Below, piece after piece: positions 48,196 through 59,040 of a stretch of 64,000 bases of DNA. A program made the translations under genes and the position numbers. Origin of the DNA: Hymenoscyphus infarciens (lineage: Eukaryota > Ascomycota > Leotiomycetes > Helotiales > Helotiaceae); NCBI GenBank assembly GCA_001414345.1, contig LLCB01000214.1:40769-104768 (forward strand), in the 5' to 3' direction. A model generated the notes under the pieces. That model worked only from the letters and a program-made list of their open reading frames with translations, was not told the DNA's origin and made no database searches. How positions within the stretch are numbered: position 1 is the first letter of the stretch; every line of letters starts with the position of its first letter.

Positions 48196-49650
48196 ATGCA
48201 TCTTCACACCCTCCTCAGCCTCACAATAAGCCTCACCACTCTCAGTCACTGCTTTCCACCCGAATACACTGCTTCTACACTTCGAGTGGAAACTGACAGC
48301 GGTGTGCTCTCGGGATTCGTCAACTCATCAGCCCCCAAAGTCCGTCAATTTTTGGGTGTTCCGTTCGCTCACCCTCCGGAAGGATCCAGAAGATGGTTGC
48401 CTCCAATGAGGCTGCAATCAAACGCCTCTGTGAATACAACGCATTTCGGACTTGCGTGTCCGCAAATTGGGATCGATGATCAGACAAGTGTCGATGTGTT
48501 CTCGCCTACTGGCGGGAATGAGACCGAGTACTTCCCTTTGACAAATTTCGGCGAAGATTGCCTGACACTCGATGTTTGGGCACTGCGGAGTAAGCAGAAG
48601 GACCTGCCGGTATTTGTGTGGTATTTTGGGGGCGGTTTTGTACAGGGTGGTACGAATTCCCTATATTTCAATCCTCAATCATGGATCGAACGCACACAAG
48701 AACATATCGTGGTAGCCGTCAACTCTAGATCAAACATATTCGGCTTTCCTAATTTCGATGGCTTGGAAGAGCAAAATCTTGGCCTCATGGATCAGCGCAT
48801 GGGTCTTGAATGGGTTCACAACAATATTGCAAACTTCGGAGGAAGTCCGTCTAAAATCGTTGCCTGGGGTCAAAGTAGCGGTGCAATTGCCGTTGACTTT
48901 CTGAATTTCGCATATAAGTCGGATCCTATCGTCAGTGGAATGATACTGGATTCAGGTACTTCCTTTTACCCTAAAAAGGCTTCCCAGACTTCAGATTCTG
49001 CTCGTACCAACTTTTCATCCATTGCTCAAACTCTCAATTGCAGCCTCGCAGCATCCCAGCTCGATTGCCTGAGATCGGTGTCATGGCAAGATATCGAGAC
49101 AGTTCTCCTGGCAGATTCAACATTTGATTTCAAACCGGTAGTCGATAACCATCTTGTTTTCTCGGACTACGCTCAACGCTACGAAATGGGCGCCCTATCT
49201 TCAATTCCCGCCATCATAGGAGCATGAGTTCAACGCCTTCCCAGAAGACAACCAAACGTCCTCGGACGCCAAAACAAATTTAGCGTTTCTTTGTACAGCT
49301 AGACACGCTTCAAAATTAAGGCAAAGAAATTCTCTCATCACTTATAGATATAGATATGATGGCAATTTCACCGACCTGTCGCCCCCTAGCTATCCAGGCG
49401 CAGGCCATGCGTCAGAATTACCATTGATATTCGGAACTCAAGGACAGTATCACGGACCATCCTCGGCATATGAGGAGTTAGTGAGCAATAGGATTCAAGA
49501 TCTTTGGCTCAAAATGGTTTGAGCAGACAAGGCTGGGGCTCGTATGGAATTGGCAAAGCTGTTTTGATTGGTAGCACGGGCACCCCTGTCCAAGAAATTG
49601 ATATCTCTGAGCTGGACAATGTGTGCAACTCGCTACCAGCTTTTAGTTAA
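48196..49650 (+). pseudogene. Secreted type-B carboxylesterase/lipase with two frameshifts
   Basis: The first 343 codons are open (48196-49227). They start with a signal peptide (MHLHTLLSLTISLTTLSHC) and show FLGVPFAHPP, EDCLTLDVW, the oxyanion FGGGFVQGG, and the nucleophile elbow WGQSSGA. The frame then breaks at 49222-49225: one missing base turns the expected GANEFNAFPEDN run into a TGA at 49225. The next segment (49226-49522) carries the catalytic His context GAGHASELPLIFGT and stops at 49520. The tail GWGSYGIGKAVLIG to a TAA at 49648 lies in a third frame, so a second indel lies near 49510-49525. No intron can explain either shift, because both lie within conserved runs. Family: alpha/beta hydrolases of carboxylic esters. 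Single-base assembly error is the main alternative. Confidence 0.85.
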
Positions 49651-50074
49651 GACCTTTGCAATCTGTAAACTTTTTTTTTTTACGATTTACTTTGTTGAAA
49701 CTAGATTCCGGTGGCCGACGCAATAAAACTCCAACGCTGGCTTTTTCACAACAAGGGTGTACTTATGGTTTCTTACTTTCAATTCGTCACTGCAGCATCC
49801 CTACTGCTGCAGATGAAACATTTGATTGCAACGTCAATTATCCATCCAATAGTCTATGTCTACTTTATCCACTTCCAAACCCACTTCCTGACTTTCTGAC
49901 ACCACTTTCTCACCATTCAAGAGCAAGTCATTGAATCTAGCTTTCGGAGCAACTTGTGCTTCTTCTCGCCTTGCCGCGCGAGGAGGTGGAAATGTAAGTC
50001 TCGTTCCAGTGCTCTGGTTTCTCCTCCAGCCTCGAGGATCTCAGCTGTCGAGTCTGACGTGATATGCCATTACG
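49651..50074. other. Short spacer, no gene
   Basis: Ordinary composition with a T run near 49671-49680. Frames here overlap without coding character. Confidence 0.45.
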
Positions 50075-50665
50075 ATGAGCATGAAGATTGGTATCTACAG
50101 CATCATTAGAAAGTTCTCCCCAAAAGTGACCAAAATTGCAATTTACACTGATATACGCAGCTACGAAATCAAGGAAACCTTCGACCACGCAGATCTCTAC
50201 GAAGCAAAATCTCTCAAGGAAAACCTGCTGAAAAACCAGCGACCTTTTTGGACAGGCTCCGCATTACTCGAAAAATTCAGAAATGACCACAACAGTAAGC
50301 AAACGAAATATGACCATAAGATCCACGACAATGACGATCTCCTCCGAAAGTTCTTCTCCAAGGTCCGCGCGTGTAACATTCCACACACCAAAACGATATC
50401 TTTACAGAAAAGCTTTCAGCAGTACCAGGATCTGAGACATCGGATAATCGATGCCTCGGAGAAAAGTCAATCTTTGAGAGCAAAAAACTGTATGCAATAC
50501 AACGTACCGATGCTTTCGCACATTCTTAACAACGCATTCGAGCATTTTCGCACCTCAGATGAGCCTTTTGGTTTTTATAAGGCTGCAAGACATGACAACC
50601 CAAACCCGCTATCGGTACCTGGCCATATATCGAATTTCATTCGCCACTTATTCTCCCTTGGCTAG
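50075..50665 (+). CDS. Hypothetical protein fragment, 196 aa, family not recognised
   Basis: Open frame of 196 codons with Lys/His/Asp-rich, mostly helical character, no signal peptide and no motif I know. It ends at 50665, about 100 bases before another coding-like stretch on the same strand (50769-51131) that is itself broken. The two may be parts of one decayed or intron-bearing gene beside the Mutator-like element. It may also be spurious. Confidence 0.35.
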   Translation: MSMKIGIYSIIRKFSPKVTKIAIYTDIRSYEIKETFDHADLYEAKSLKENLLKNQRPFWTGSALLEKFRNDHNSKQTKYDHKIHDNDDLLRKFFSKVRACNIPHTKTISLQKSFQQYQDLRHRIIDASEKSQSLRAKNCMQYNVPMLSHILNNAFEHFRTSDEPFGFYKAARHDNPNPLSVPGHISNFIRHLFSLG

Positions 50666-50768
50666 TTTCCTCCGGATATGATTCCCTAGTCACTTGGACA
50701 TTGAGGAATTTTGGCTTGGGTATATAGCCCTATTTCACTAGAAATGTTCTGTAACTGACTCAGTTTAA

Positions 50769-51131
50769 GTAGTGCGCGACCCTGATGAGATATTCATCAG
50801 AGAACTAAAGCAATGGTGTAAAGAGGGTATACAAAAATATGCTGAAGAGTATCAACAATGCGGCTTCGGGATTGGACATGAAGGGGGATAATGCATTGAG
50901 AAACGAACCACTCATGAGTTCGAACATTGCGACGAGAAAGGAAACAGAAGCCCAGGTATTTTTGACGATTCCCGAAGACTGAAGTCTGATACTTTTTCGT
51001 TGATCCACAATTCCATCATAAACGAGTATTGGGAACTATGTGCAAACAAGGATGGTGTCTTTACATTACCAAGACCTGAGCAAGCACAGCGGCAACGAGA
51101 GACGAGAATGCAACCGTACAAGGATTGCTAA
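50769..51131 (+). pseudogene. Coding remnant with one in-frame stop, family not recognised
   Basis: Frame from 50769 reads VVRDPDEIFIRELKQWCK through HEGG, a TAA at 50889-50891, then CIEKRTTHEFEHCDEKG through PYKDC and a TAA at 51129. Both halves have real-protein character and share one frame. CAA changed to TAA would explain the stop. The left limit is another in-frame stop, so the 5' part is missing or lies in 50075-50665. Confidence 0.4.
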
Positions 51132-51218
51132 AAGTAATTACAGAGTAATAAGACATGCTTTAGTTGCTTATAGGAAGTCCTAGATTATATACTTAAATAT
51201 AGATATACTTTTTATATA

Positions 51219-51365
51219 CGGTAATTATCTATTTTGCTCTCTAAATGATAATTTATACCTTAAATATCCCTTGATTAATAAATAATACCTAGAATACCCC
51301 TTGTTTTTATACCTCTTATTTTTAGAGAGTAAAACTATTAAAACAAGGGTATTCTAGTTAGTAAA
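51219..51365 (+). repeat. Left terminal inverted repeat of the MULE
   Basis: 147 bp; pairs with 54336-54482 at 140 of 147 positions. It is preceded directly by TTTTATATA. Confidence 0.92.
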
Positions 51366-54335
51366 TATTTACTACTTTTACTATATATCTATACCCGTTT
51401 TTAAGTAAATTAAAACTATATACTAGGATATCTTATAATATTCAAGTATTAAAATCTATTCTCTCTCTATCTTCTTCTACTATTATTACTACTACTAATA
51501 TACTAGCCTTTAAGTATAAGAATAAGATAGAGCATAAGTAGTATATAAAGCCTCGTTATATAATATTAAAAGAGCTTAATTAATAAGAATAATAAGATAA
51601 AGCTATTATAAATAAATTAATAAGTAATTCTATACTAGTAGATACTAACGCTTTAAAAGATATTATATAAATTAGTCAAGAGTAGCTTACTCTTAAGAAG
51701 GTAAAAGAGGTTATAATTATTTATCTAATTAATTAAGATAAATTCTATAAGATTATAAAGTTAGATAAAGGTTAGTTTATTCTTAAGTATAAGATAAAAG
51801 AGATATATAAATTCTACTTATATATTATCCTTTCTAAGAAGACTTAGTATATAATCCTTTAAGTATATACCTCTTACTCTTACTTAACTAATATATATCT
51901 TAATTACTATAGTAAGAATAGTATATAATATATTCTTAATACCTATACTAAATCTATTAATTAAGATTCTAACTTTAAGACAAAGAATTTAGTAAATAAT
52001 AAGAAGTTACTTAGCTAAAGTAATACTATACTAAATCGTTAAGTATATTACACTATTTAAAAGTAATATAAAAAGAGTCTTAAAGAGGAAAAGAATTTAT
52101 TTATACTTATACTAAATTATATAAAAGTACTTTAAGATTTAGATTCTACTTACTATATATATCTTTAAATTAACTAGGAAACTATAGAATTTAAGAGTAT
52201 ATTTATTACTCTAAAACCTTTTTATAATACTACTAAATATATCTACTACTTTATTAGAGTTAATACTATATATACTTAATTAAAGTTTAAAATAATACTA
52301 GTAATTACTATTATAATTAATACTAACGACAAGATATTACTAATTTACTAGGCATTATTATTAAAAGAGGATAAGAAGTTATAGAAGTAGTACTTTATAA
52401 ATATAGTATATACCTTTTAAACTTTTTAAGTAATATATAAGAATAGTAATAAATAGATACTAATTAGTAACTACTAAAAGAGCCTATAAAAGCAACTTCT
52501 AATAGCCTTTCTAAAGGCTTACACTCTTATATATTATTAGTATATTATAAATAATATTACCTTTTACTATAATAAGGAATTAAAATAACTTTAATAGAGA
52601 CTTTACTATATAAAGAATAAGAATACTTACTAGAAAACTCTATTATAAATAACAAAGTTTAAGAAGAAGTATAATAATAAAACCCTCTCTAAATACGTTA
52701 CTACTATTCTAACTAATATTTATTCTATATATAAGATTATCTCTATTAAAAGACTTTTATAATATAGCTATAATATATTAAATATTATTAAGAGTATTAA
52801 CTTAGTATAAAGCGAGATTTAAAATCGTCTACTAATATAACTACTTAATAGTATATAGGATTAGATAATAAAGAAGTTTTATTTACACTATAATTCGCTT
52901 ACTAAATTTAATAATACTAAGGTCTTAAATAAGCTATAAAAGCTCTATTTTAAAAGGCTAGAGTATACTAAAAAGTATAAAGTTATTCTTACTAATAGAG
53001 ACGTCTACTAAGTTAATACTCTTAAAAAACATTACTACTAAGTTAATCTTAAAAAGCATACTTACTTATACCTCTCTTTCTAGGATTATTAATCATCTTA
53101 CTTATATATAATTATCTATTACTAATATCTTACTATTAATATTATATAATTCTTCTACTATAACTATTTACTTTTAAATTATTATATAATATACTATTCT
53201 ACTTTTAAGCCTTTCCTTATAATTAATAAGCTTCGTTCTACTCCTAGTATTTTACTACTACTAATTAAGTACTATACTAAAAAAGACATATATCTACTAA
53301 GAGTATTAACTATTAAATTATAAGTATTATAATTACTAAGAAGTTAGCTATAATTTAAGAATATATATAAGTATACTATTAGCTTATAAACATATATAAA
53401 AGGCAAAAGAGGTAGTTTTTAAAAAAGATAGTAATTAATTAAGTAATAACAAGTTTAGAGACTAAGAAGTCTTTTTTAAAGATATTAATAATAATCCTCT
53501 CTACTAATCTAATCTTACTACTACTAATAAAGTACAAATTACCTCCTATTATTAAAACCGAGTTTTAAAATCTCTTAAGAATAAGAATAAGAATAAGAAT
53601 AGAGATAGAGATAGTAGAGAGGAATATAAGAAGGAATTTAATAGCTTTTCTAATAGCTTAGAAGACTTTTTCCTATTATCTAAGCTATTACTAAAAAAGC
53701 TATTCAAGCTCAACGAACTCTTAATTATAAGTATAAGTAATAATAGTAAAACTAAGTAAGCTATAAAGAGCGTATAATATTAATATAATATTACTAGTAG
53801 AAGAGGAATTAATAAGCGATTTATTAAACTAAGAGTATACTCTAAAGTTTTAAGTACTTAAGATAAGAAGGAAAAGTAATAATTAAGTAATAGTTAGAGT
53901 ATAATTAATAAGTATTATTACTATATAGATTAAGAGTATATAGTAGATATTAATAGACGTTATCTTATACTATTAATATTAGATTAATTATATAGAGTAA
54001 AGGTAGTAGAATAAGAGTAGAAGTAGAAGTAAGAGAAGATAGACGTTTAAAGCGAAATTAGTATAAATAGTACTAAGCTAAGAATTAATCCTACTATATA
54101 AGGAGGAATTAAAATTAAGATTAATCTAAGTACCTAAGAAGGCTAAAAAGCTATTAATTTAAGAGATAAAAGCATTAAGTAAAAGTATAAGGATTAAAGT
54201 ATTATATTACTAGAGAGTACTTATAAAAGTTTATATATTAAGAAGTAGATAAATAGTATAATAGTAGGTTAATTTACTATATTTATAAATTTTTAGTATA
54301 TTAATATAAAGAAAACAATAAATAAGGAAAATATC

Positions 54336-54482
54336 TTTACTAACTAGAATACTCTTATTTTAATAGTTTTACTCTCTAAAAATAAGAGGTATAAAAACAA
54401 GAGGTATTCTAGGTATTATTTATTAATTAAGAGATATTTAAGGTATAAATCATCATTTAGAGAGTAAAATAGATAATTACCG
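54336..54482 (-). repeat. Right terminal inverted repeat of the MULE
   Basis: 147 bp, inverted copy of 51219-51365. It is followed directly by TTTTATATA at 54483-54491, the second copy of the target duplication. Confidence 0.92.
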
Positions 54483-54491
54483 TTTTATATA

Positions 54492-55043
54492 TAATATATC
54501 TAAGAGCTTAGTAAGCGTTCTAAGTACTATAAGTAAGAGTAGGTAGTAAATAGTTAAAATCTATACTAGGCTTCGTAGTAAGATAATAGATATTATTTTC
54601 TTCTATACTCTATATATACTAGTATTAGAGCACTTACTCTTAATATTAAAGGAATTCGTAGAATTATTAAGATATCTTAAAAAGGTTTATATATCTATTA
54701 ATCTCGAATTATACCTAAGAGATTACTTTAATATTATTATTAGAATAAGTACTAGTATATTCTATTAATCTCTGTTAATTTCCAGAGCTTAAAAACTAGT
54801 GCTAACAGAATGTTATAAGCGCAGGTGGCATTATTAGTCTAGGATTAGCAACCCTTCCTAGAGATAAGTCTATTAGTGACCTAAAAGAGAAATTTCTAGT
54901 ATTAGCTAAGAAGACATTCGAGGGGAAGAAAGGAGGCCTCGGTAAGGCTCATTGCTCCAAAGCGCCTTCTGCCTTTACTGACCAAAATCACCTCTAGTGT
55001 TGAAGCAACTGGATTATTTCAAATTTTCACAACAGTATTACTT
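54492..55043. other. RIP-type flank and transition to ordinary sequence
   Basis: RIP-like up to about 54770, then ordinary composition. The missing 5' part of the patatin gene would be expected here, but no serine-hydrolase elbow is readable. Confidence 0.5.
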
Positions 55044-56018
55044 ATACTACGCATATAGGATAGTGTATATAAGACAACACTGTTAAAAGAAAGTTTAAAA
55101 GAGCTCTTTGTCGTTGATAATAAGCTCTTCTCTGCTGCTCATCGTGAGGTTCGAGTCGCGGTCACGGCAGTAAAGGATAATGGTGAGCGTTCTCTGACCC
55201 TACCTCCTTTCTTTCAGCTCGATTCATAAATACCGGTAGGAATGGCAATACTGACTCTGAGATCTTTCACAGGAGCTAACAAATGCTTTTTCACCAACTA
55301 CAATCGTCCGGCATATGCTGATTAAAACACGGATTTTGAGCGCGAGGATGACGGCAAAAATGAAATGGCTATTTGGGAAGCAGGCCTCCCAACTTCAGCA
55401 GCCCCTCTCTACTTTCAAAAATTTGAAAAGCAAGAAACGAAAAAGATTTACTGCGATGGGGCTCTCCACGCAAACTTCCTAGTCCAGTACACCTTGGATG
55501 AAATATGCCGAATCTGGAATTATCCCAGAGAGGAAAACCGCCTATCGACATACTCCTGACTGTTGGAACTGGGGAGCAAAACCGAGAGATCAAAATTCCG
55601 GTGCCTTTGAGAATTGGCGGGTTTGAAGCCGTGTGTCCACAACAACCTTGATAGCCATCGCGAATGGGTCGATTTCAAACGAGTGTATCTGGATGGCACG
55701 CAACTGGGGAGCAAGGTACATAGACTGAATGCCCACATCAAAGGCAAGTACGTTGCACTTAATAACTACAAGAGAATGAAGGCAATCGATAAGGACATCC
55801 AAGTTCAAGTCCAAGAGCCACACTTTACGGCAAGAATTGACAGTATTGCAGCCTCGTTGATCGTAAACCTCTTTTTCTTTGAGCCAAGCCCGATGTATCG
55901 ACATAGGAATAGTTCGACTTCAAGACAGAATTGTTACATGCCAGGATCCACTCGCTGCCGTCTAGCAAGAGAAAGTACTCCTCTGAAGAATCTCGTAGAC
56001 ATAATCGACAGCTTTTAG
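55044..56018 (+). pseudogene. Patatin-like phospholipase, 5'-truncated and frameshifted
   Basis: Family signatures appear in order but in three frames. VYKTTLLKESLKEL to VRVAVTAVKDNG (to 55182) is followed by a well-formed intron (55183-55272, GTGAGC to CACAG). Then come FFTNYNRPAYAD, a TAA at 55323, NEMAIWEAGLPTSAAPLYF and YCDGALHANFLVQYTLDEI. After a shift near 55520-55545 the frame reads PPIDILLTVGTGEQNR. After a second shift near 55603-55632 it reads NNLDSHREWVDFKR and IAASLIVNLFFFE, to a TAG at 56016. The DGA of the Ser-Asp dyad region is kept, but the N-terminal GXSXG half is absent. Patatins are lipid acyl hydrolases; in fungi many belong to large multi-domain proteins. Reading TAA at 55323 as a mutated CAA fits C-to-T change at CpA. 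Clearly non-functional. Confidence 0.85.
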
Positions 56019-56389
56019 TATAAAGAAATTCGAACTGAGGCGGATCTCTCAAATAATCAACTAGGGAAAAAAAGATTACCCTTTTCGGACCAGGAACGTA
56101 GCAGAGTTAGAACACAGAGGGCATGGTTACGTATTAAGCACAATATCACGCCCGTAGAAGAACAAAGTACTCGACAGGTCCTTGCCGTAATATTGAAACG
56201 GAGGGGGGGGGGGTGAAAAAAGTGCCAATCAGTGGGTTTCCAGTTGAGTGGCGTGTTTTGCAGCAGCGTGCGAGTAATTGAATGCAGGTGGCATATGTAT
56301 AATAGCGGAAACACTTCTAGAGAACAATAGAATTTCCATTTGGAGTTGAAGCGCTTGAAAAGTTCACTGTATTATTGTAAAAACAAAAT
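56019..56389. other. Spacer between the patatin remnant and the acidic zinc-motif gene
   Basis: Contains a run of 12 G around 56203-56214. No coding frame supported. Confidence 0.5.
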
Positions 56390-57180
56390 TTAATACACCC
56401 GGCTGACCTTGGATGGCCTCGCTGTCTCGTAGACGATCTTTCGTTTTACCCCGGCGGTCGGTCTGTGAGAATCAACAATCACAGCTGCTCGATGTCTTGT
56501 CGGTTTACAGCCAGGTTCATCGCTAAGTTGCTGACAGCACGAATAAATGAAGCCACCAGCGTAGTCCTCGTCATCTATGAATGATGCTGGGTCTCCATGA
56601 CACCGGTCATCATGATCAGCCCAGAAATCCCCGTCAAAGTCTAGCTCTTTGCGCCCTGCCGTGGGTGAAGAATTAGCGGGCCATAGAGCTTACAATGATA
56701 ATCAACGTGAATGAACAGAAGTTACATACCAGTATGTCGGAGACAATCCTTTGACTCATTGTGGAGAAGGTCGAATTCTTGCTTGCAATACTCGCATGTT
56801 GCATAATCTTCTTCACTTGATTCTTCTTCTTCTTCATCATCCTCGTCCTCCTCTTCTTCTTCCTCTTCCTCCTCATCTTCTGTATCTTCTTCCACCTTGT
56901 TCCCAGCTCGTTCCACTTCCGCAGCTTCGTTGTTCGCTATCCTCTTGACAAGCCACTCCTCGAGCTTTTTATTGAACATAGAGCCGTCGTACTTCCGTTT
57001 GCACAATTCAAGGATTGATGTTCGCAGATACGCGGAATCGACGCTGAAAATTGCAGACTGGAGTCTTTCAGAGACGGTTTCGACATGGACCGCATGCCTG
57101 GCGGAGGCTTTCGAGGTGGGCTTCGGTGGAGCGGGGCCGGTGGAGGCTTTGGATATCGATTTCGACTTTTTCGGTGGCAT
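56390..57180 (-). CDS. Small acidic protein with a Cys/His zinc-binding motif, 238 aa
   Basis: Exons 57180-56730 and 56655-56390; the 74-nt intron has donor GTATGT and acceptor GCAG. The start MPPKKSK is chosen over an ATG 12 codons upstream because of its typical basic opening. Order: basic Ser/Pro-rich N terminus; helical segment (about 30-90) with SERLQSAIFSVDSAYLRTSI; a run of about 30 Glu/Asp (about 100-130); then CEYC, FDL, CLRHTG. The second exon continues with FWADHDDRCHG, GGFIYSCCQ and GCKPTRH. The Cys/His set CX2C-C-H and later H-C-CC-C-H looks like a zinc-binding fold that needs both exons, which supports the splice. The type resembles conserved unnamed Pezizomycotina proteins; nuclear by composition. 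No lesion despite a RIP island 240 bases upstream. Confidence 0.82.
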
Positions 57181-57419
57181 TTTGACGCGGGGATGGTCTC
57201 TATTAAGTAAAATCAATATTCAGAGTGCAGCTGTTAAGGAGCGAAGAAATTAGACGCGTTGCGCGTCTATCGTAACGTAAATCGAACAATCGAAGAGTGG
57301 AAAAGGAAATCAGGTGACCGCGCGACTGGCTAATAAGAGTTGAACTTTGCCCAGGTGAGTTCGGTGCCTCACCTCCATTACTCACTACATGCATGTAGAA
57401 TAACTGAGCAGTGGCTTTT
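57181..57419. promoter_or_regulatory. Upstream region of the acidic zinc-motif gene
   Basis: About 240 bases between the start codon (minus strand) and the edge of RIP island 5. It must contain the whole promoter unless regulation reaches into the RIP block. It includes GCGCGTC/GACGCG-like words near 57255-57270. Confidence 0.5.
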
Positions 57420-58850
57420 CTAAAGCACGTATACTATAATAAGATTCTACTCTTATCTAGGCTAAGAAGACGTAAAGCGCTGCTATACGTGTGTTATTTT
57501 ATATAGTAGAATTAGTTACTAGAGAATAAATAGAGTACTAGTACTAGCTAGATATATAGTACTACTATCTTTAAAAGATTAATTTCTTTAATAGATAAAA
57601 AGGCTATAATTTTTTATATCTACTACATATCTAGAATATATCTCTATAAATTAATAACCTTTAATTCTCTACTATATTATTTCCCTTATCTAAGTTAAAG
57701 GAAATATAATTATATAACTATAGTAAGTAGAACTCTTAAAAAAGAAAGATGTAAAAGATAACTTATAAAGGTTAGAATCCCTTAGTTAATAGTTATAAAA
57801 AGATAGGTATTCTTATACTAACCCCTTTTCTTTACTTAAACTATAAGAGGCTAAACTACTTTAAAAAGTATTAAAAAGAAGAAGAGATAGAAGAAATAGA
57901 AGCCTAAAGTATAAGAGGAAACTATTACTAAAAATAGAAATAGTTCTACCTAAAGTATAAAAGAATTTATATTAATACTAGAGAGGGAATATAATATTTA
58001 CTTCTTAGTATTAGAGTCTTTAATTTTAATAATAATTACTAAAGCCTTAGAAGATACTAAGGCATAGAGGTAGACTTTTTTTAGTAGTAATACTATATTA
58101 TTTTTAAGATTCTTTTATTAATACTTTCTCTTTAACTTTTTAACTTATAACTATCTAATAGATTAGTTAGACTTAATAAAATATAGTTTCTAAGTAGATT
58201 ATCTACCTTATTAGACTTAATTATATTAGTAATATCTAGCCTTATATTATTATAGAACTTCTTAAGCTTTAAAAATTAGTATTAACTTATTTAAGTTATT
58301 ATTTAGCTAAAGCTTACTACTATAATACTCTATTTAATATAGTTCTTTTATAAACTCTCTTTATAGTTTTTAGCTATAGTAGATAACTCTTCTTTTTATT
58401 TCTTAATTTTATAAAGTAGGATTATAAGGTCCTCTTATTTATATACTTAGGCTTTTAAATTATTAGAGGTAGTATAAAGCTTATTAAATTTAGCTTATAA
58501 CTTAATAGAGAATAATTTATATAGGAATTATTACTACTAAATAGCTCTCTTTATAAAAAAGAACTACTTATTCTTATTAAATCGTTAGTTATCTATACTA
58601 TTAAAGCCTATACTAAAGTTAGTTTAGCCTAGTTTTAAGAGGATCTCTTAAATAAGGTCTTTATAGTTAATAGAAGACATTTCTATAAAGTAATTAGATA
58701 ATTTATATATAAAAGTAAATAAATATAATAAGATACTTATAAGCAAAGTATAAAGAGTCTCTTAAAAGAATTTAAAGGTAAGAGAAGAGTATAAGTATAA
58801 TATTAAGAGTATAAAGATAAGAATAGAGTAACTTAAAAGGTGATAGTAAA

Positions 58851-59040
58851 GCTAGATATAATAGTAAGAGAGTAAAGGTAATAGTAGAGCTAGATATAAT
58901 AGTAAGAGTATAAAGGCGATAGTAAAGCTAGATATAATAGTAAGAGTATAAAGGCGATAGTAGAGCTAGATATAATAATAAAAGTATAAAGGCGACGGTA
59001 GAGCTAGATATAATAGTAAGAGTATAAAAGTAATAGTAGA
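58851..59040 (+). repeat. 38-bp tandem repeat, five full units
   Basis: Units start with GCTAG at 58851, 58889, 58927, 58965 and 59003, exactly 38 bp apart, with another GCTAG at 59041. A degenerate copy may precede the array at 58813. Differences between units are mostly A/G changes. The period is not a multiple of three. Confidence 0.9.

Larger units (their letters stand above)
51219..54482 (+). mobile_element. RIP-mutated Mutator-like DNA transposon (MULE), 3264 bp
   Basis: Terminal inverted repeats of 147 bp, 51219-51365 and 54336-54482, begin CGGTAATTATC and end GATAATTACCG; they differ at seven positions, all transitions. The 9-bp word TTTTATATA flanks both sides (51210-51218 and 54483-54491). 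Long TIRs with a 9-bp duplication are the hallmark of Mutator-like elements, and 3.26 kb fits the size of fungal Hop-type elements as I recall them. The interior is AT-rich, almost free of CA and TG and full of TAA/TAG. On the + strand near 52317-52390 one frame still reads INTNDKILLIY then ALLLKEDKKL, like the MULE catalytic core, which supports the orientation. It is dead as a coding element. Confidence 0.85.
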
